Source: Polytrichum commune
Taxonomy: Eukaryota > Streptophyta > Polytrichopsida > Polytrichales > Polytrichaceae
Assembly: GCA_950295325.1 (NCBI GenBank)
Contig: OX485803.1
Span: forward strand, 33,356,001 to 33,420,000
Length of the DNA: 64,000 nucleotides
Reading direction: 5' to 3'
Notes under the pieces: model-generated
What the model was told of the DNA's origin: nothing
Database searches by the model: none
The model's input: the letters and a program-made list of their open reading frames with translations, nothing else
In this document: one piece after another, positions 61,819 through 64,000 of the stretch
Numbering within the stretch: position 1 is the stretch's first letter
How the letters are laid out: every line of letters begins with the position of its first letter
Position numbers and translations under genes: made by a program

Positions 61819-64000
61819 CTATCTTGCAATACTCCCACTTTGCGAGGTGGCATTGTACTCCAACCCCATTATTTTACTTAACCCCTCATGCCTATCTCTC
61901 GCTAAAGCCTTTGTTAGAATGTCCGCTACCATATATTGCGTTGGACAATATTCTAACTCTACAATTTTGTTTTCAATCTTTTCTCTAATGAAATGGTGTT
62001 GCACATCTATATGCTTCGACCTATCATGGTTGGTTGGGTTCTTAGCTAATGCCATAGAACCTTGGTTGTCGCACATGATGGTCGTGGTGTCCTCTTGTAC
62101 ACAACCTACATCCTCCATTAATTGCCTTAGCCAAATGGCCTCCCTCGTGCATCGGTTCATGGCCATGTACTCCGCCTCCATTGTTGATTGTGCCACCGTT
62201 TGTTGCCGTTTGCTATTCCACGAAACGGCTCCGTCTCCGACAAAGAATACGTACCCGGACGTGGACCTACGGTTTTCCACATCGCCGGCCCAATCCGCAT
62301 CCGAATACCCTTTGACGTTAATATGATTGCCTCCGATGCGCAACTTCATATCTAAGGTGCCCTTCAAGTAGCGCATGATCCGTTTGACCGCCATCCAATG
62401 CATCGGACCCGGTTTCGACATATAGCGGCTTACCACGCTTACCGCAAATGCGAGGTCCGGTCTTGTGGCCACCATTGCGTACATCAACGACCCCACCGCC
62501 TCTTGGTATGGAACGTCCTTCATTTCATGCAAATGCTCTTCGTGCTCGTCATCCGAAAGCTTCGGCAACGATGTCTTGGTGTCGAGCGGGGTTGCGATGG
62601 GCTTGCAATCACTCATGCCGAATCGCTCCAAAATGGTTTCGATGTAGCTTCGTTGATGCATGGTGATGGTGCGCGACCTCCTATCCCTCTCGAAATGAAC
62701 GCCGAGGAAGAAATGCAACTCGCCGAGGTCGCTCATCTCGAATTCGCGCTCGAGGCTAGCCTTCAACTCGTTGATCATGTCCACGTCGTCCGACAAAATC
62801 ACGAGGTCGTCCACATATATGATGACAATCACAATGTAGTTGCAAGTTTGCAAAACATACAGCGAGTGATCCGCATGGCTCCTCGTAAAGCCTTTGTTCA
62901 CGAAGAACACGTGAATGCATTCGTACCATGCTCGTCCGGATTGCTTCAATCCGTAGAGCGTTTTCCTCAACTTGCATACGAGATGCTCTCGGCCTTTTTG
63001 CACGAACCCCTCCGGTTGCTCCATGTAGATCACCACGTCCAATTCGCCGTTCAAGAATGCGGTCTTCACGTCCATTTGATGTATCTCCAAGCCCATGGCC
63101 GCCGCCAATGCGAGTATGACTCGAATGGTGTTGAATTTGGCCACCGGTGCAAAGGTTTCGCTAAAGTCTACGCCTTCCACTTGCGAGCACCCCTTTGCTA
63201 CTAACCTTGCTTTGAAACGAACCACCACGCCTCTCGCATCTTTTTTCGTTTTAAACACCCATTTGCACTTCACGGCCTTGCGGCCCTTCGGCAACGGAGT
63301 TAACTCCCACGTGCCGTTGGCAATGAGAGATTCGAACTCCTCTTGCATAGCCAACTCCCACTCGCTCGCATCACTCGATTGAATGGCCTCTCTCACATTT
63401 CTAGGTTCCCCGATGGTTGCCATGTTTGCATGCTCTTTGTCTTGGGGCGGCGGAATGTGGTTCTTCCACCATTCCCCGAGCGGTTTGCGTGCCCTATCCG
63501 GATACCTAGAATGGCCCATGGTTTCATTGCTATGTTGCGGTGGTGGAGGTGCTTTGGTTGCGGGTTTCTTACCGTAGTCAAGTTTCGATGCCTCCGCGCT
63601 ACGAGTGGATTTCGTGGCCGGAATGTTGGCCTCCGCATCCTCCTCCTCCTCCTCGATGTCGAGCTCCTCCAAAGGATCGTCGCCGTTGGCCTCCGACTCG
63701 TCCACGTCCGATTTGGCGGATATGTCCACCTTGACCGCCGGTGTTTCGTCAACGCTCCCACTTGGACAATCCTCCAAATGCGTTTTGTCCTCGAAAAACA
63801 CCACGTCCGGACTCTTGATGATTTTCTTCGTCTCCAAGCAAATGAGCCGGTACGCCTTCGTGCCTTCGCAATATCCGAGGAACAAACACTTGACGCCCTT
63901 GGCGTCCAACTTCGTCCGCCGTTGATCCGGCACCTTCGCATAAGCCACGCAACCGAACACGCGCATGTGGGACACGTGCGGCATCCTCCCGCTCCACGCT
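61819..64000 (-). CDS. pol: Copia element F Pol (partial, runs off the window)
   Basis: An intact minus-strand frame of at least 727 codons with no stop up to the window edge. It holds the end of integrase (AWSGRMPHVSHMRVFG, AKVPDQRRTKLDAKGVKCLF), an acidic linker, reverse transcriptase (KCKWVFKTKKDARG, HQMDVKTAFLNGEL, IIYVDDLVIL) and complete RNase H (GYSDADWAGD, KHIDVQHHFIREKIE, VADILTKAL). The TAG stop touches LTR 5. It is the best preserved copia copy here and may belong to an active element; gag, protease and the integrase core would lie beyond 64,000. Confidence 0.92.
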   Translation of the reverse strand, partial: AWSGRMPHVSHMRVFGCVAYAKVPDQRRTKLDAKGVKCLFLGYCEGTKAYRLICLETKKIIKSPDVVFFEDKTHLEDCPSGSVDETPAVKVDISAKSDVDESEANGDDPLEELDIEEEEEDAEANIPATKSTRSAEASKLDYGKKPATKAPPPPQHSNETMGHSRYPDRARKPLGEWWKNHIPPPQDKEHANMATIGEPRNVREAIQSSDASEWELAMQEEFESLIANGTWELTPLPKGRKAVKCKWVFKTKKDARGVVVRFKARLVAKGCSQVEGVDFSETFAPVAKFNTIRVILALAAAMGLEIHQMDVKTAFLNGELDVVIYMEQPEGFVQKGREHLVCKLRKTLYGLKQSGRAWYECIHVFFVNKGFTRSHADHSLYVLQTCNYIVIVIIYVDDLVILSDDVDMINELKASLEREFEMSDLGELHFFLGVHFERDRRSRTITMHQRSYIETILERFGMSDCKPIATPLDTKTSLPKLSDDEHEEHLHEMKDVPYQEAVGSLMYAMVATRPDLAFAVSVVSRYMSKPGPMHWMAVKRIMRYLKGTLDMKLRIGGNHINVKGYSDADWAGDVENRRSTSGYVFFVGDGAVSWNSKRQQTVAQSTMEAEYMAMNRCTREAIWLRQLMEDVGCVQEDTTTIMCDNQGSMALAKNPTNHDRSKHIDVQHHFIREKIENKIVELEYCPTQYMVADILTKALARDRHEGLSKIMGLEYNATSQSGSIAR

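Overview
The window looks like nuclear DNA of a land plant with a repeat-rich genome. It has spliceosomal introns with GT-AG borders, a plant-type MACPF (CAD1/NSL1-like) gene, Ty3/gypsy and Ty1/copia LTR retrotransposons, decayed LINEs and many microsatellites. The intron-bearing ParB/DNA-methyltransferase-like gene and the LINE type suggest a fern, lycophyte or bryophyte rather than a flowering plant, but that placement is an inference.

Region by region. (1) 0.5-8 kb: a TATA box, a ladder of six 14-bp palindromes, a protein-kinase-like reading frame broken by exactly two in-frame stops, a glutamine/serine-rich ORF, and a multi-exon gene with a ParB/sulfiredoxin-like DGNHR motif followed by a circularly permuted (beta-class) N4/N6 DNA methyltransferase-like domain, with three frame changes. 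This is the most unusual locus here. (2) 8.6-9.9 kb: decayed 3' end of a LINE. (3) 10-20.5 kb: no convincing host gene; partial copies of a dispersed repeat, a possible old LTR related to the gypsy element, and two tandem arrays (16-17.15 kb and 18.15-18.67 kb) built on the same GAGGCATRTGCCTC palindrome. (4) 20,512-35,253: one complete, very young 14.7-kb gypsy element. Its 1,918-bp LTRs differ at one position that I found, it has a 5-bp GTGTG target duplication, a tRNA-Asp-type primer site, a 1,914-codon gag-pol frame with an FLDD reverse transcriptase and four zinc knuckles, and a ~955-residue extra ORF downstream of pol. (5) 35.3-43.4 kb: C-rich then AT-rich non-coding DNA with more dispersed-repeat copies. 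(6) 43.5-50.5 kb: the one clearly intact host gene, a nine-exon MACPF protein of about 703 residues. (7) 50.5-52.3 kb: spacer and a second LINE relic on the minus strand. (8) 52.3-64 kb: a copia cluster with five ~179-bp LTRs, several truncated or deleted pol copies, half-tRNA(iMet)-type primer sites, and two inverted arrays of an exact 120-bp repeat in the leaders.

The MACPF gene is probably expressed and functional. The gypsy element and the rightmost copia pol look recently active. The kinase-like and ParB/methyltransferase-like genes sit 136 bp apart in the same orientation and may come from one captured or mobile system that is now decaying. No rRNA, tRNA or CRISPR array was recognised.
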